Notes: generated by a model from the letters alone, not told the origin. Shown: positions 25,617 through 37,245, counted from the stretch's first letter. The stretch: 64,000 nt of DNA from Anthoceros angustus (GCA_010909165.1 MU008151.1:372001-436000), one strand, 5' to 3'. Translations and numbers: made by a program.

Positions 25617-27150
25617 TCAAGGACTCCAGTCCCCGAACTCGTCCACAAACATGTCGTCCACCATGAACATCTCATCAAATACATCACCATCTGAGTCCAG
25701 CTGCGACGCCATGCACCATTCCTCCAAGTCACTGAGCCAGATCTCGTCATAGCGATCATCGTAGCTTTCCCAAGGATCGTCCGCATCATCATCATCATCC
25801 AGATCATCCTCGTCATATACATCGCGATGGGTCTTGAAGAACCAGGTCTTGAGCTTCTTCACCTTCGCTTGTAGTTCCTCGTCCATGATCAGCTTGCCGC
25901 AATTGCGCACATCCAGGTACTGCAAGTCCTTGCAGGACTCCAGTATTGCCATCAATCCAATGTTCGAGAATTGTCCATATTTCAGCTCAAGGTGCTGCAG
26001 CTTGGACATGTTCTGTGCGATTGCAAGTGCCTCACTCTCGGGCAAAGATGACACCTGACTTCCCCGCATGCGCCTCCTCAGATCAACCAAATTGGCAGCC
26101 TTCTTGCCGATGTTCTCGAGCGCCACCTCCGACAGCACCTGACAGTGACTGATGTTCAGTTGCATGAGAGCTGGGAACTTGACTTCCTCGCCAAAGAAAC
26201 AGCAATCCGAAATGGGACTGTTCGGAATGAAGAGCTTCCTCAGATGTGCGCATCTGCACAGACGAACCACGCAAGTCATGACCAGAAGGCAAGATCCATC
26301 CCTACTCTGCCAGAAAGAGGCATCGCACATGCAATACCTCGGTTCTTAACCGCAGAATGCAACATGCAGACATATTTTTACCTTTGCCATCACAAGGCAA
26401 GCAATCCGAAACGGCTAACACAGATTTAACCAGAAAAGATCGGAGACCGAGCAAGGCCGAACATCCGAGCCTAATTAGGCTTACGACACACACAAGACTC
26501 GAAAGCGGACAGACAGCGCGTGAAAGAAGACCTTGTCGCAACATATCGAATGGAGTCGTCAGACCCGACGTTTGTGACGATGAGCTCCTGAAGACCGCCG
26601 CAGCTCCGATCAACCACCAGCCTCACCATGCGATCCACAGCACTCGTCTTATCCTTGTCCGTCTTGCTCCATTCCCTCTTACTCCACTCCTTCTTACTCC
26701 AGCTGGAAAGGTCCACGACCTAATGACGCCATGAAGCAAGGTGAAACGAGGGCAGGACTGCCAGACACAGGCCGGGAATCGCAGATCCCGCATTCCAAGA
26801 AAGTCATGCCAAGAATGACGAATCACCTGCCAGCACGAGGGATCCAGAGCAGCTCTCCTCCAAGACTTGCACACCAGTGGCACCACATTCATGAGCTCCT
26901 CGAACGACAGTCTGCTGAAGATGGCTGCCAGAGCTTCCGGCAGCATGTCTGCCCAGGCGCCGAAATCTTGAATCGGGGCTTCCTCATGCTTCCCATCGTC
27001 CGACGATCTTGCAGATCCCGACTCCGCTCCGTGTGAAGGGTCATCCGAATTTCTGTCTGTTCCGCTTCCCACAGGCGGCACCAGCTGCTCACCAGCCATG
27101 CCATCGGCCATGTCAGGCCACCAAACCCTCCTCGAGGCTCTCTCGGCCAT
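25617..27150 (-). CDS. SKIP19-like F-box/LRR protein with acidic tail
   Basis: Three exons with consistent phase: 27150-26827, 26719-26532, 26253-25617, giving 382 aa. Exon 1 holds an F-box (WADMLPEALAAIFSRLSFEE, then VCKSWRRAALDPSCW) expected to bind SKP1/ASK in an SCF ubiquitin ligase. Exon 2 has the family phrase VDRSCGGLQELIV. Exon 3 has leucine-rich repeats (LRKLFIPN, LMQLNISHC, LQHLELKYG, LQYLDVRNC) for substrate binding, then a strongly acidic stretch (DEDDLDDDDDADD) and an acidic C-terminus ending GDWSP. The layout matches the Arabidopsis SKIP19/FBL group. ATG 27150 was chosen as the first good Met; a Met 42 bp upstream is in frame. The target is unknown. Confidence 0.85.
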
Positions 27151-27199
27151 GAGCCACCGGCATAACTGCTTTAACACACAGCAACCCCGCAAGGTGACC

Positions 27200-28000
27200 G
27201 CACCATGCAGTATTGTACAGTGTCATTGTTACGCCCACCCAATTTAGGTCTGTATTGTATTGTTACCGTAGGAGGCTACGGTTTTGGGCGCCCCTTTGCC
27301 GAATCGTTTAGTTTTCTAAACGATGAAATTTCAACACCTAAAATATCTTCCATAATTTCAACAAGGTATTGTATCTTTCTTTAATTCGGCACTTTATAAA
27401 TAGTATTATTGTAAACACATCACTCTTAGATGCCAGCTCCTGGTCTGCTCCTCTTCATATGCATCCTCCAATGCCAGCTCAGATTCCCTGGTCTGCTGCT
27501 CTTCATATGCATCCTCCAATGCTAGCTCAAACTCCCTGGTTTGCTGCTCTTCATGTGCATCCTCTGATGCTAGCTCAGACTCCCTGGTCTGCCACTCTTC
27601 GTATGCATCTAGAGGCAATGTTAGTATATATAGACTCCTCGGTCTACTACTCATTTCTTGCATCCTCCGATGTGGGTACGGACTCCGTGGCTTGCCATTC
27701 TTCTCATGTCTTTCTCACAAGGTTGTCTCTTGCTAACAATTTTGATGTGGCTTCTTCCCATGTGATATCATCTTACACTATAAGGAAATTGGTGAAGGCA
27801 CACCAAGATGCGAGTAAGGAACGGTACAAAAACAGCTTTTGTATTCCGTCTACCATTGCGTACTTCTTGTCAGATGCCTCCAGTGCAATAAACAACTCAT
27901 GTAAAGGTATTGATGTGCTCTCTCAATTCCTCCCTACTTGTATACTTCAACACCTGGATTCGGGTGAATAAGTGCAGCACTTCCCCTCTAACAAGGTCTC
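27200..28000. repeat. Repeat-rich DNA with ~60-bp tandem units
   Basis: About three to four diverged 60-bp units (ctggtctgctgctcttcata, tgcatcctccaatgccagct) occupy about 27425-27615, followed by a frame without recognisable domains. A gttacgcccaccc phrase near 27230 resembles the start of some LTRs, but I found no partner. Confidence 0.6.
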
Positions 28001-28019
28001 CTTAGGGCTAGTGACACAC

Positions 28020-28920
28020 TCCACTTTCAGGAGACGGGCCAGGGGCTAGAAGAGATCCCAAAGTTCATAGAGAAGGTCAAGGACAGTGCTGTGGCCACGG
28101 ATGACGATAGGCTAGCGATGACGAGGGCTGAGGCTGGGCGAGATGTTGCGAGAGAGGCAATTGCGGGAAAGAGAGTATGGGAGTCCACGTTAAAGCTGTC
28201 CATCAACAGTTGTAGACCTCCAGAACAACTTTGTCAGTTTGGCAAGGTACGTAAGCTAGACCTGGCTTGGGTGGAGGCTTTGATGCAAAAGATGAAGCAT
28301 TCCACGTGGGTGGCCGGTGTGCTGCCCATGATTGTCATTGTAGACCCGGCCCAGTGTCCCAACAAGAACTTCTTTGACATGGATAAGGTGGATCGGGGGG
28401 TGTACAAATTTTATGTATTGGAGGGAATCATTCCTTCCAGGCCAGATCTAGACTAGCCGACTTGTATCCATTGGTTCAAATGCAGGTGGATGGATGCATA
28501 TGTTCTTCTTGGCCTCACAAATGAGGAGATGAGGTTAGTTGCCGATCACAACACCATTGCGGATGCCGGAAGACTTTTACTTTCATCGACCGTGTGAGGT
28601 ACATCAGGCGAGATGAAGGCCGGGCTAGGCGATGGGTGAAGTGTGACTTAGACTGAAGTTGGAGATATATGCCGGTGGCGGGGTTCCTAAGTGGGATGCG
28701 ACCAAGCATGGACCTAAGGTCTATCACGCCTCGTGGACAACCTAGGACCTTTGGATTATTGTGTTGCGAAGGTTGATGATGAGGTGTGGAAATGCGTGGA
28801 TGAAATCTTTGAGAAGTGGAGGCAAGCAGTTGCTGGCGGTGGAAGCTCGGGCTCTCACAAAGCAGTCGAGGCCGCGAATTCAAGGAAGACAACAGTTAGA
28901 GCAAACTTGGTCATTGACAC
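28020..28920 (+). pseudogene. Decayed ParB/sulfiredoxin-like domain protein of a mobile element
   Basis: The first frame (about 28030-28456) reads through a helical N-terminus to W-VEALMQKM, then VLPMIVIVDPAQ, and ends in YKFYVLEG. A one-base shift continues it as NHSFQARSRLADLYPLV, a further shift gives YVLLGLTNEEMRLVADHNT, and a third gives a basic tail (FIDRVRYIRR). The order 'beta-strand, [DE]GNH, helix, strand, LT-x-EE, HN' is the signature of ParB/Srx-fold domains (ParB N-terminal domain, DGNHR-type). At least three frameshifts separate the blocks, so it is not expressed as one protein as it stands. Domain assignment is by pattern only. The reading could also be broken by sequencing error in a methylated repeat. 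Confidence 0.5.
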
Positions 28921-29400
28921 AAAGGAGCTTAGTATACCGGTGAGGGTATGGAAGTGTTTCGGGGCATCGAGCGATCTGCGGTGGGAACAACAACTTGAAG
29001 ACAACATGCATGAAAGTCCTGGAGAATTGACATTGAAACAAATGTTCGTGTGGGTGGACAAGGCCAAAAACTCAACCTCATCCATGTGACATCGCCAAGC
29101 ATTTGCACGTGAGACATTTGAAGAGGTTCGAAGCGATATCCCGATTCGCATGGTGAATCAAATTAGTAACTTCCACGCCTTCAAAAATCTGGGTCCTCGA
29201 TGAACACTTAGCTATACCCAAATCGAGTTTCTCTCTTGTCTTCTTGTCCTTATAAGTCATGGAAAGTGGAGGCATTCACACCGTACATTCGAAGAGAACG
29301 TCCTTGCATTTGGTGGGATGTGTCTTTCATGTCTGCGTGCCAACACTTGCCTTGAGTGGGGTGCCCTACGAGAACTTCAAGGAGCACATATTCAAGGCCG

Positions 29401-30688
29401 AGCTTGGAAGCGGATGGAGGAGTCGCGTGCCTTGAAATCGACCACACGAGGATAAGCGATGACAATCGTGAGCGACTCCAAGCCGGAAAAACCCGGCAAG
29501 GTCGGGATCGTGGAACATAGTGAACATGGCCCGGTTTGTAGAGCCCGACCGTATGCTTTGTTGTTGTTAGACCTCCCGAGGCTTGGATCTAGATCCCCAA
29601 TCACGAGTATGACACAAGATTTACCAAGGCGAGTTTGAAGGGGTCATCATGCGGTTCAAAGGCATCACCACATCCGGTATTTCGTATTGTGGTCTTCCAT
29701 TCTCCGGATGACACATCTATGGTGAGAGAAGTCTTGATGGAAGCGTGCGGTCTTTGGCGACATGTTCGGCATAAAACCAATGTGACATTGTCGAGGACAG
29801 TGCGATCGAGGACTTTTCACTTGCGCGAGCTTGGAAGCGGATGGAGGAGTCGCAACGTGCCTTGAAATCGACCACACGAGGATAAGTGATGACAATCGTG
29901 AGCGACTCCAAGCCGGAAAAACCCGGCAAGGTCGGGATCGTGGAACATAGTGAACATGGCCCGGTTTGTAGAGCCCGACCGTATGCTTTGTTGTTGTTAG
30001 ACCTCCCGAGGCTTGGATCTAGATCCCCAATCACGAGTATGACACAAGATTTACCAAGGCGAGTTTGAAGGGGTCATCATGCGGTTCAAAGGCATCACCA
30101 CATCCGGTATTTCGTATTGTGGTCTTCCATTCTCCGGATGACACATCTATGGTGAGAGAAGTCTTGATGGAAGCGTGCGGTCTTTGGCGACATGTTCGGC
30201 ATAAAACCAATGTGACATTGTCGAGGACAATGCGATCGAGGACTTTTCACTTGCGCAGGAGCTTGGAAGCGGATGGAGGAGTCGCAACGTGCCTTGAAAT
30301 CGACCACACGAGGATAAGCGATGACAATCGTGAGCGACTCCAAGCCGGAAAAACCCGGCAAGGTCGGGATCGTGGAACATAGTGAACATGGCCCGGTTTG
30401 TAGAGCCCGACCGTATGCTTTGTTGTTGTTAGACCTCCCGAGGCTTGGATCTAGATCCCCAATCACGAGTATGACACAAGATTTACCAAGGCGAGTTTGA
30501 AGGGTCATCATGCGGTTCAAAGGCATCACCACATCCGGTATTTCGTATTGTGGTCTTCCATTCTCCGGATGACACATCTATGGTGAGAGAAGTCTTGATG
30601 GAAGCGTGCGGTCTTTGGCGACATGTTCGGCATAAAACCAATGTGACATTGTCGAGGACAATGCGATGGGACTTTTCACTTGCGCAGG
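29401..30688. repeat. Three tandem ~430-bp units
   Basis: Units 29401-29827 (427 bp), 29828-30259 (432 bp) and 30260-30688 (429 bp) each begin agcttgga(ag). They are nearly identical except for small indels (cgcgtgcc versus cgcaacgtgcc, gcgcgagc versus gcgcaggagc, gaaggggtc versus gaagggtc). Each carries pieces of a coding frame of the same element, shifted by these indels. Confidence 0.93.
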
Positions 30689-30689
30689 A

Positions 30690-33340
30690 GCTTGGATAAG
30701 GATTGTGTGCCTCAACCGTTTGTGCTCGAGAACCGACGCAACTTGGCGGTGGAGTGACAACTTTGTTTGCGAGCGGCGGTGGAACTAAAATTGTGTTACA
30801 ACACCGCGGATGATCGGGTTGTTTCCCCTATCGAAGCCCCTAAGACTCTTGAAGAGGTTGATTGTATATCTGAGGGAGATTGGGTCTTTGCCGGTGCGAT
30901 CGGGATCGGGTATGATAGCATTGTTGATTATGCCGTAATGTCATTTGATGTGGATCCCAGTGCGCTCAATTCATGGACCTTGAATCAATTCCATGGACGG
31001 TGGCCGACGGAAGAGGAGGAGGTGGGCGAGGAGCTATGGAGGCGGAAAGGCGTTCAATAAGGAGCCCATGGTGAACAACATGGTGGTGCCGGGGTTCATA
31101 TGTGTCGTTGAAGCGAGACCAACGAGGAAGCCGAGACCAAGGGTCATATGGCATGTGGTGAAGCAGCAGCGACAACTCAATGGTCCTTGGGGATGCGGGC
31201 GGCAAGTGAAGGAGGCGAAGAGCACCCTCCTCGGGTGTGCTTGGCGGCCGGATGGTGGGGATGTAGGATTGGAAAACTTTGCTTCACGGATCGAGGTGTG
31301 TCGTGCGGACGGTGGATAGGCTACGTGTTTGTTTCGAGGATTACGGTAGGAGGACCGGTGTGGTCTTAAGCGGTAGGTGGTATCTGCACTGGTAGAACGT
31401 GCATGCAAGGCTATGAACACAACAAACACATCGGCAAGGTCCCCGGAGACCTAGACAACGAACACGGTCTTTGGTGGAGCACGCAAGCTAGGAAGCATGG
31501 GAGTGGTGGCGATTCGAGAATGTGTTCGGTGATTGTGCCGGGTATTTGATGAGCGAGATCATGGGCGTCTGTCGCATCGGCAAGGTATGGATTTCCACGA
31601 AACAACGGACCGATTTCAAAGAAGCGCGTCGTCCATTCATACAGCGGATCAATACAATCGCCAAAGCTGTTCCTAATCTCGCTAGGAAGACTATGTATGT
31701 TGTAAACCCACGAGATAAAGCGACGGTGTCGAAGATGACAATGGATGTCATGTGACAATCCAACTTGAAACACGATGTTCAACTTTCACAGATAGCACTG
31801 CTCGCTTATGCCGTAATGTCATTTGATGTGGATCCCAGTGCGCTCAATTCATGGACCTTCGAATCAATTCCATGGACACCGACGGAAGAGGAGGAGGTGG
31901 GCGAGGAGCCCGCTATGGAGGCGGAAAGACGCTCAATAAGGAGCCCATGGTGAACAACATGGTGCCCGGTTCATATGTGTCGTTGAAGCGAGACCAACGA
32001 GGAAGCCCGAGACCAAGGGTCATATGGCATGGTGAAGCAACCGCAGCGACAACTCAATGGTCCTTGGGGATGCGGGCGGCAAGTGAAGGAGGCGAAGAGC
32101 ACCCTCCTCGGGTGTGCTTGATGATGGTGGGGATGTAGGATTGGAAAACTTTGCTTCAGATCGAGGTGTGTCGTGGATATGGATAGGCTACGTGTTTGTT
32201 TCGAGGATTACGGTAGGAGGAACCGGTGTGGTCTTAAGCACCGGACATGGTAGCCGCACTGGTAGAACGTGCATGCAAGGCTATGAACACAACAAACACA
32301 TCGGCAAGGTCCCCGGAGCGACTCTAGACAACGAACACGGTCTTTGGTGGAGCACGCAAGCTAGGAAGCATGGGAGTGGTGGCGATTCGGAGAATGTGTT
32401 CGGTGATTGTGCCGGGTATTTGATGAGCGAGATCATGGGCGTCTGTGCACAATCGCAAGGTATGGATTTCACGAAACAACGGACCGATTTCAAAGAAGCG
32501 CGTGGTGCCGGGTATTTGATGAGCGAGATCAATACAATCGCCAAATCGTTTCCTAATCTCTCGCTAGGAAGACTATGTTGTAAACCCACGAGATAAAACA
32601 ATGTAAGATGACAATGGATGTCATGTGACAATCCAACTTGAAACACGATGTTCAATCGCTTTCATAGCCGCACTAACACCGCCTCGGTACACACATGTAG
32701 CAATATGACTTTCTCCAATTTTATCCTTGACCACGGTAAGTACACTGGACATGTCGGTGCTCCTTTGCCCTCCACACCATTCACCGCTCCAACCCCAGTG
32801 GTGGAATCCGGTGTTGATCAACACGTTACGATGTCGCGAGTTTGCCGCCTCAACCGAAATTCCTTAAGGACCAAGCAATGAAGCGGGCGGGATCACTCCA
32901 GCGTGCTTGAAAGGAACTGCCCATGTTGTGATTGCCACCGGTGCGTCAACTTCCAATTTCCATCGCCCATGTGGAATTCTCGTTTGATGGTCGGTACAGG
33001 TGAGGTCTCCATCGCATGCAAATATTCGGCGTGGCAAGCCACTTCCAAACGATTCGCAGGGGTCGCGGCTCGGTGTCTGGAACATGAGCGGTAGGCGTCC
33101 GAAATCTTCCTCCACTCCGCGACATTGGGCGGGAGATGCAAGGTTTATGCAGGCGTCCGGTGCCACCACGACCCTCCCACTAATGTAGAGGGTGACCATG
33201 ACGGTGGACACCAACTCAACACATGTGGACTTTCCATTGCGCGTTTGCATTTTGTTGTCCATACACGATTTCAAATCTGCGTTTATAGGCAATGTACCCC
33301 GCTGGTTAGCCAAACTAATATGAGATGAGAACATACAAAT
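30690..33340 (+). pseudogene. Distal part of the ParB-like element, duplicated and frameshifted
   Basis: Open stretches on the + strand (30767-31060, 30993-31319, 31851-32138, 32114-32596) look like shifted pieces of one or more former proteins. Recurrent phrases are YAVMSFDVDPSALNSW, EHNKHIGKV and FKEARR. None matches a family I know. The segment contains a large direct duplication, listed separately. A 156-aa minus-strand frame at 33334-32864 is of unknown value. Confidence 0.4.
30928..32655. repeat. ~880-bp imperfect direct duplication
   Basis: Copy 1 is about 30928-31782 and copy 2 about 31806-32655, both running from ttatgccgtaatgtcatttg to ttgaaacacgatgttcaa. They are identical over long stretches but differ in many short blocks of 2-12 bases (for example ggacggtggccgacgg versus ggacaccgacgg). 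Confidence 0.9.
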
Positions 33341-33403
33341 ACGGTAAAACAGATCCCTCTATGATTTGCTCCTATGTTCAGGGGGGTTTTTTTTTTAATG
33401 AAA

Positions 33404-33912
33404 TCAGGAAAACATGGTTTTGGATGGCTTTTGTATACCTTTCGATCCTGTGTACACCCTTCCAACTAGTGACCAGGAGCCGTCACCAGTCCCAAGGAGA
33501 CCTTGTTCTCTTTCCTTTAGCCATACTTCGTCTTGAGCAGCTTCTACACCTTTTCCATCCCTTGATCTGGTTCTACGATAGCCAGCTTGATAGCCTTGGA
33601 GAGACTCATGTATATGAGAGCCGTTGCACAATGGTCTCTCTGATCTAATCTCTCCCCTTTGTCACATTGCGTGGGTTTCTTCTTCGTGCCTTCCGCAATA
33701 GCAAACCCGCCCTCTACCATTAGAACGACCTTCATGGACGTTCTGCATAATAGAAATCCTGTTCTATCGAACGTCGACACTTGAAGTGCCGCTGTGGATA
33801 TTAATGAGCTTAGTGCCATCCCAACTAGCTCCTGGTACTCCGACACCAACTTCATCTCTTCTATCCTCTAAGTCTGGCTATGAGCGAATGGTTGCCGCTT
33901 TGATACCATGTT
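33404..33912 (-). mobile_element. Ty1/copia retrotransposon relic: gag start and primer-binding site
   Basis: On the minus strand the frame 33855-33544 carries a typical copia gag start (FDRTGFLLCRTSMKVVLMVE, then RDHCATALIYMSLS). Just outside it, the complement of gctttgatacca (about 33898-33909) gives TGGTATCAAAGC, which resembles a plant initiator-Met tRNA primer-binding site. The adjoining aacatgg and tgttgggatatc fit the inner edge of an LTR extending to the right. The far edge of the LTR and the pol region are absent, and the left side ends near a poly-T run at 33382-33395. Confidence 0.75.
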
Positions 33913-34863
33913 GGGATATCAAGATATCCCTACGATACGGGCATTTTTATATTACTGCTCCAAGAGAATATGCGTGACACCTACAACACTAGTATAGATA
34001 TCTATTAAGCCTACGGAATTTTTATCTACATATTATGCAGGCACTTGGAGACATTATCAGGTCGAGGACCTATGAGTGTGCCGCAGGGGGCTTTACGCAG
34101 CAGTAAACATCCCTTCCACTTGCTTTTTGGGGCACAAGTTTGTAGGCCATGGAGGCCTCGGCGTTTGTGGCCTTCCTATTGTTATAAATTGGTTTGCACT
34201 TACACTTGCATATTAGATTTTTTTTGCTTGGTTGTTTGTTGAGGAAGTGCTTATATGAATTCAAATGCTTACCTTGTGCGACACCTTCATCTCAAGCGTT
34301 GAGGAGGGGGCCTTCTCTTTGCAAGCTTCCCTTGAGTTGGCCAGGGACTCCCTTTCCTCTGAGGCTAGGGCGGCCATGCCTCCCTTTTTCTCGTTTTCCG
34401 TGGAAGGGCTACGAGGTCTTTAGGCCTCTCCCCATGAAAAGCAACATGGGTACCATAGTGGGCAATCCTTTTAGACTCTACTATTCTCCGACAAGTTGGT
34501 GCCCGCATCCGCTCTTGCTTGGGGAAGGGTGTAGCCTCCTGGCTTCTAGCTCGGCCTTGCATCTAGGCGTTCCGAATCGTATCAGTTTCTTTTTCTACTG
34601 CGATAAATTCCACTTGGGTTTGGTCCAACCTCCCACTTGGGTTTGGTCCAACCTCCCACTTGGGTTTGGTCCAACCTCTGGCCTGAGAGAGAATAGCTAT
34701 GGTCCCCCTCGATGACTCAGGGTCCCACCTGGCTCATGGTCCCACCTCCGGTGGTGAGGTTATTCACGTAGGCAGCCTACTAGGCTATTGACCTTCTACC
34801 TACCGGGCCCAGAGCCTTCTATCTAAGCACCATCTATCTGCTGGAGTAGCGTACGCCAACAAC
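33913..34863. other. LTR-derived or intergenic DNA, no gene
   Basis: The left part is probably the remnant LTR of the copia relic; its end is not visible to me. Three 23-bp tandem units (cacttgggtttggtccaacc...) lie at 34611-34679. No conserved protein seen. Confidence 0.5.
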
Positions 34864-35668
34864 TCAGGAGTGACATACGCTGCTGGTCAAGCCTCCGTCC
34901 ACTAGGAGGCTCGCTCCCGTCAAGGAGGAGCCGTCATTTGCGAGAAACAAGGCAGCCTTGGCCATCTCCATGGCCTCCCCAAATCTGCCCATTGGAATGT
35001 GCTCCAGCCTCCTCTGTTTCTTCTCTTCTGTGTCCAGAAAATCCATGATCAGCTTCGTTCGGATGGGCCCAGGGCACAGTGCGTTCACGTGGATTTCTTC
35101 TTTTCCATGGATGACCACCAGCTCCCAGGTGAGGGCAACAACTGCAACTTTGCTGGCAGTGGAGGCGAGTTGCAGAGATAACTCCCTTCGCGTTCACAGC
35201 TAAAGTGCGCTCAATTACATCGTCCGCCGTGCTCACAGCATCCCCGTCCTGGCTGTCCATGATGCCGGCATTGTTGAAGAGGGTGTGGAGGGAGCCGAAC
35301 ATCTTCTCCGCCTGTCGACCATGGCGGCCACGTCCGCCGGCTTGGACACATTCCCGGTGACGGCATACCTCCTGCCCCCCGAATTCCTTCACTGCATCCA
35401 CAGTCCTGGCAGCAGCCGCGATGTTCACGTCCGACACCACCACCTCATACCTGCAATTCTCAACCGAGGGATTATGAGTAGGCTGAGACGTAGTCCCTTC
35501 AGGAGGGTGGGCCTCAAAGGCGTGCAGCCGAGGGCTGCTGACACAATGGCATCTGTAAGCTCTCTTGCTATTGGTGATGGAACATGGTGACATATCAGGA
35601 ATCGATTTGTCACTGCCCATGGGTATTTTTGCAAGGACCACTCTTCCAGCAACGGCCATACCCGTCAC
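34864..35668 (-). pseudogene. Short-chain dehydrogenase/reductase pseudogene
   Basis: Minus-strand pieces in order are MAVAGRVVLA near the start, VVVSDVNIAAAARTVDAVKE, HTLFNNAGIMDSQDG (the NNAG motif), LAVNAKGV and a C-terminal end with NALCPGPIRT and SLLVDGG. The blocks are in different frames: there is a shift at a G-run near 35385-35390 and another near 35320. The glycine-rich cofactor loop is missing, about 30 residues after LAVNAKGV are deleted, and the YxxxK catalytic motif reads STASK, so the active-site Tyr is gone. The family was an NAD(P)-dependent oxidoreductase of the 'NALCPGP' type; as it stands it cannot be active. Confidence 0.8.
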
Positions 35669-35899
35669 CTGGTGCGGTCCTGCGGAAGAATGCAGAACTT
35701 GCTGACGAACAGAAACAGCGCAAGAAGGTCCCAGATCATGGGCCTACTACCACACACGATATAACAACCGAAAATATTTCAATATGGCCTCACTGCCACA
35801 CTGGGTTCAAGGAGGAAACCCCCTGAGAGATGGACAAGCACAGTGTAATGTCCATGGACAACAACAGCAGCTTCTGCAGTGTACTGGTTCCACACTACC

Positions 35900-37245
35900 T
35901 GCCCTTCCCCTGATTAAAATTCCAGTGGCTGTCCTTCATTGTCTACCCGAATATCGCAAAATACCCTGCCTCCCTCATCGGGAAGCACCCTTTTGTAACA
36001 TATGCGCAAAACACTGTCCTCCAATGGGCAATCCATGAGAAAATCGCCTGCGCTGGACGGAGCTGCTTAGTCCACCAAGGATGTTCTCCAGCCAGGTGAC
36101 TTTAACCTAGCAAACAGTTTTTTTTCCGCGGCAATAGCAAACCGTGGAAGTCCCTACCTTTCCCATCACGAATTCTTCGCTTGATGACACCACCATCACC
36201 AAGCACATCTCGAACCTGTTCTATGTGCATAATGTGAAGAAGTGAAGTTAATACATCAAATTGCACTGCTTTGGTCTCTTTTGTTTGCCGGTATGAAAAA
36301 GGGAGCTACCTGGACTAGTTGGACCAACTCCACCTCAAACACCACTTCCTCAGCCTCTGGTGGCAGCTCTTGAATGGTTGGAGCTGCAGTCAGGTATGCT
36401 TTCGAGATACATATGATAGCCTTCTCGCCCCTCAGCATTGTCCCTATCCCATTTTCTAACCCAACTGGAATCTGGTGACAACACAATACAATGGTGAAGG
36501 CATTGAAGGCAACAAGCGTCAGAGCTGGGCAGCCTGGGCATTGGCTACTGCAGGCATGAAGGGGAGTGGGGTGGGAAGTAGATAACCTCGTTTTTGCCAA
36601 AGGCAAAGTGTGCCCAGCTTTGCAACTAAGGAACTCTGCACCACCATATACCCAACCTGTCAACCTAACCAGGTTTAAATTACATTAATGAGAAGCTATT
36701 CTTTGGTTCTGCTGCTGCTAGAGTAAAGAAAACGCAAACACCACCAAGATGCAAACACAAAGTCTTCAACAAGAGTCGATTTTCAAAGACAAAAGAAATT
36801 CATGGAGTGAACAAGCTTGGTTTGTCTCTGCTTATCAAACTTTGGCTTCGTAAGGAGGTCTACCAGTTACCCAGCTGTTCCCTTCAGCCAATACCTGCAA
36901 CATCAAGACGAAGTTGCACGAACTCTTGGTTTCAGTTAGCATAAAATCAAGATGAACGGCAGCACCATGCCATGTTCCACAAGCTTGTCACTACATCCCC
37001 GTGCAAATCCCCGTGCAAGTTAAGAGGAGAGATTGTGAGATGATGCCTGCATCCTCCAGTTCAACAAATGCATCTGGCCTGCCTACCCTGGTGAACACAT
37101 TCATTCGTGGCCTCCTGTAGCCCACCTCCACATGCATGCATGCGCAAGATGTGGCTCCCCAAGTATGCATCCGACCCATGTCAAAGACATGAGATCGTCG
37201 CCTGACAATCAAATCCTTCTTAACTCCGTCCTCAGCCAGCCTTCT
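35900..37245 (-). pseudogene. PAS1: Truncated PASTICCINO1-like FKBP gene relic
   Basis: Exon-like blocks on the minus strand match the middle of PAS1 (FKBP-TPR immunophilin of the very-long-chain fatty acid elongase complex). They are LAEDGVKKDLI (about 37240-37210), VLAEGNSWVTGRPPYEAK (about 36900-36850), EFLSCKAGHTLPLAKTR (about 36655-36590), GLENGIGTMLRGEKAI...EEVVFEVELVQLVQ (36477-36313), VRDVLGDGGVIKRRIRDGK (36215-36157) and DFLMDCPLEDSVLRICYK...NEGQPLEF (36050-35915). The splice phases between the last three are good. The last block hits an in-frame TAA directly after PLEF, where the family has Ser. The rest of the third FKBP domain, the TPRs and the membrane anchor are not found before the SDR relic, and the first FKBP domain was not found either. 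Confidence 0.75.

Noticed and set aside
27425-27615. CRISPR-like or coding repeat array of 60-bp units
   Set aside because: Units are directly adjacent and diverged, with no spacers and no cas genes; it is repeat-derived DNA.
33300-33400. Poly-T stretch near 33382 as a retroposed poly-A tail of an mRNA copy
   Set aside because: No processed-gene sequence or target-site duplication is visible next to it; it more likely marks the truncated edge of the copia relic.
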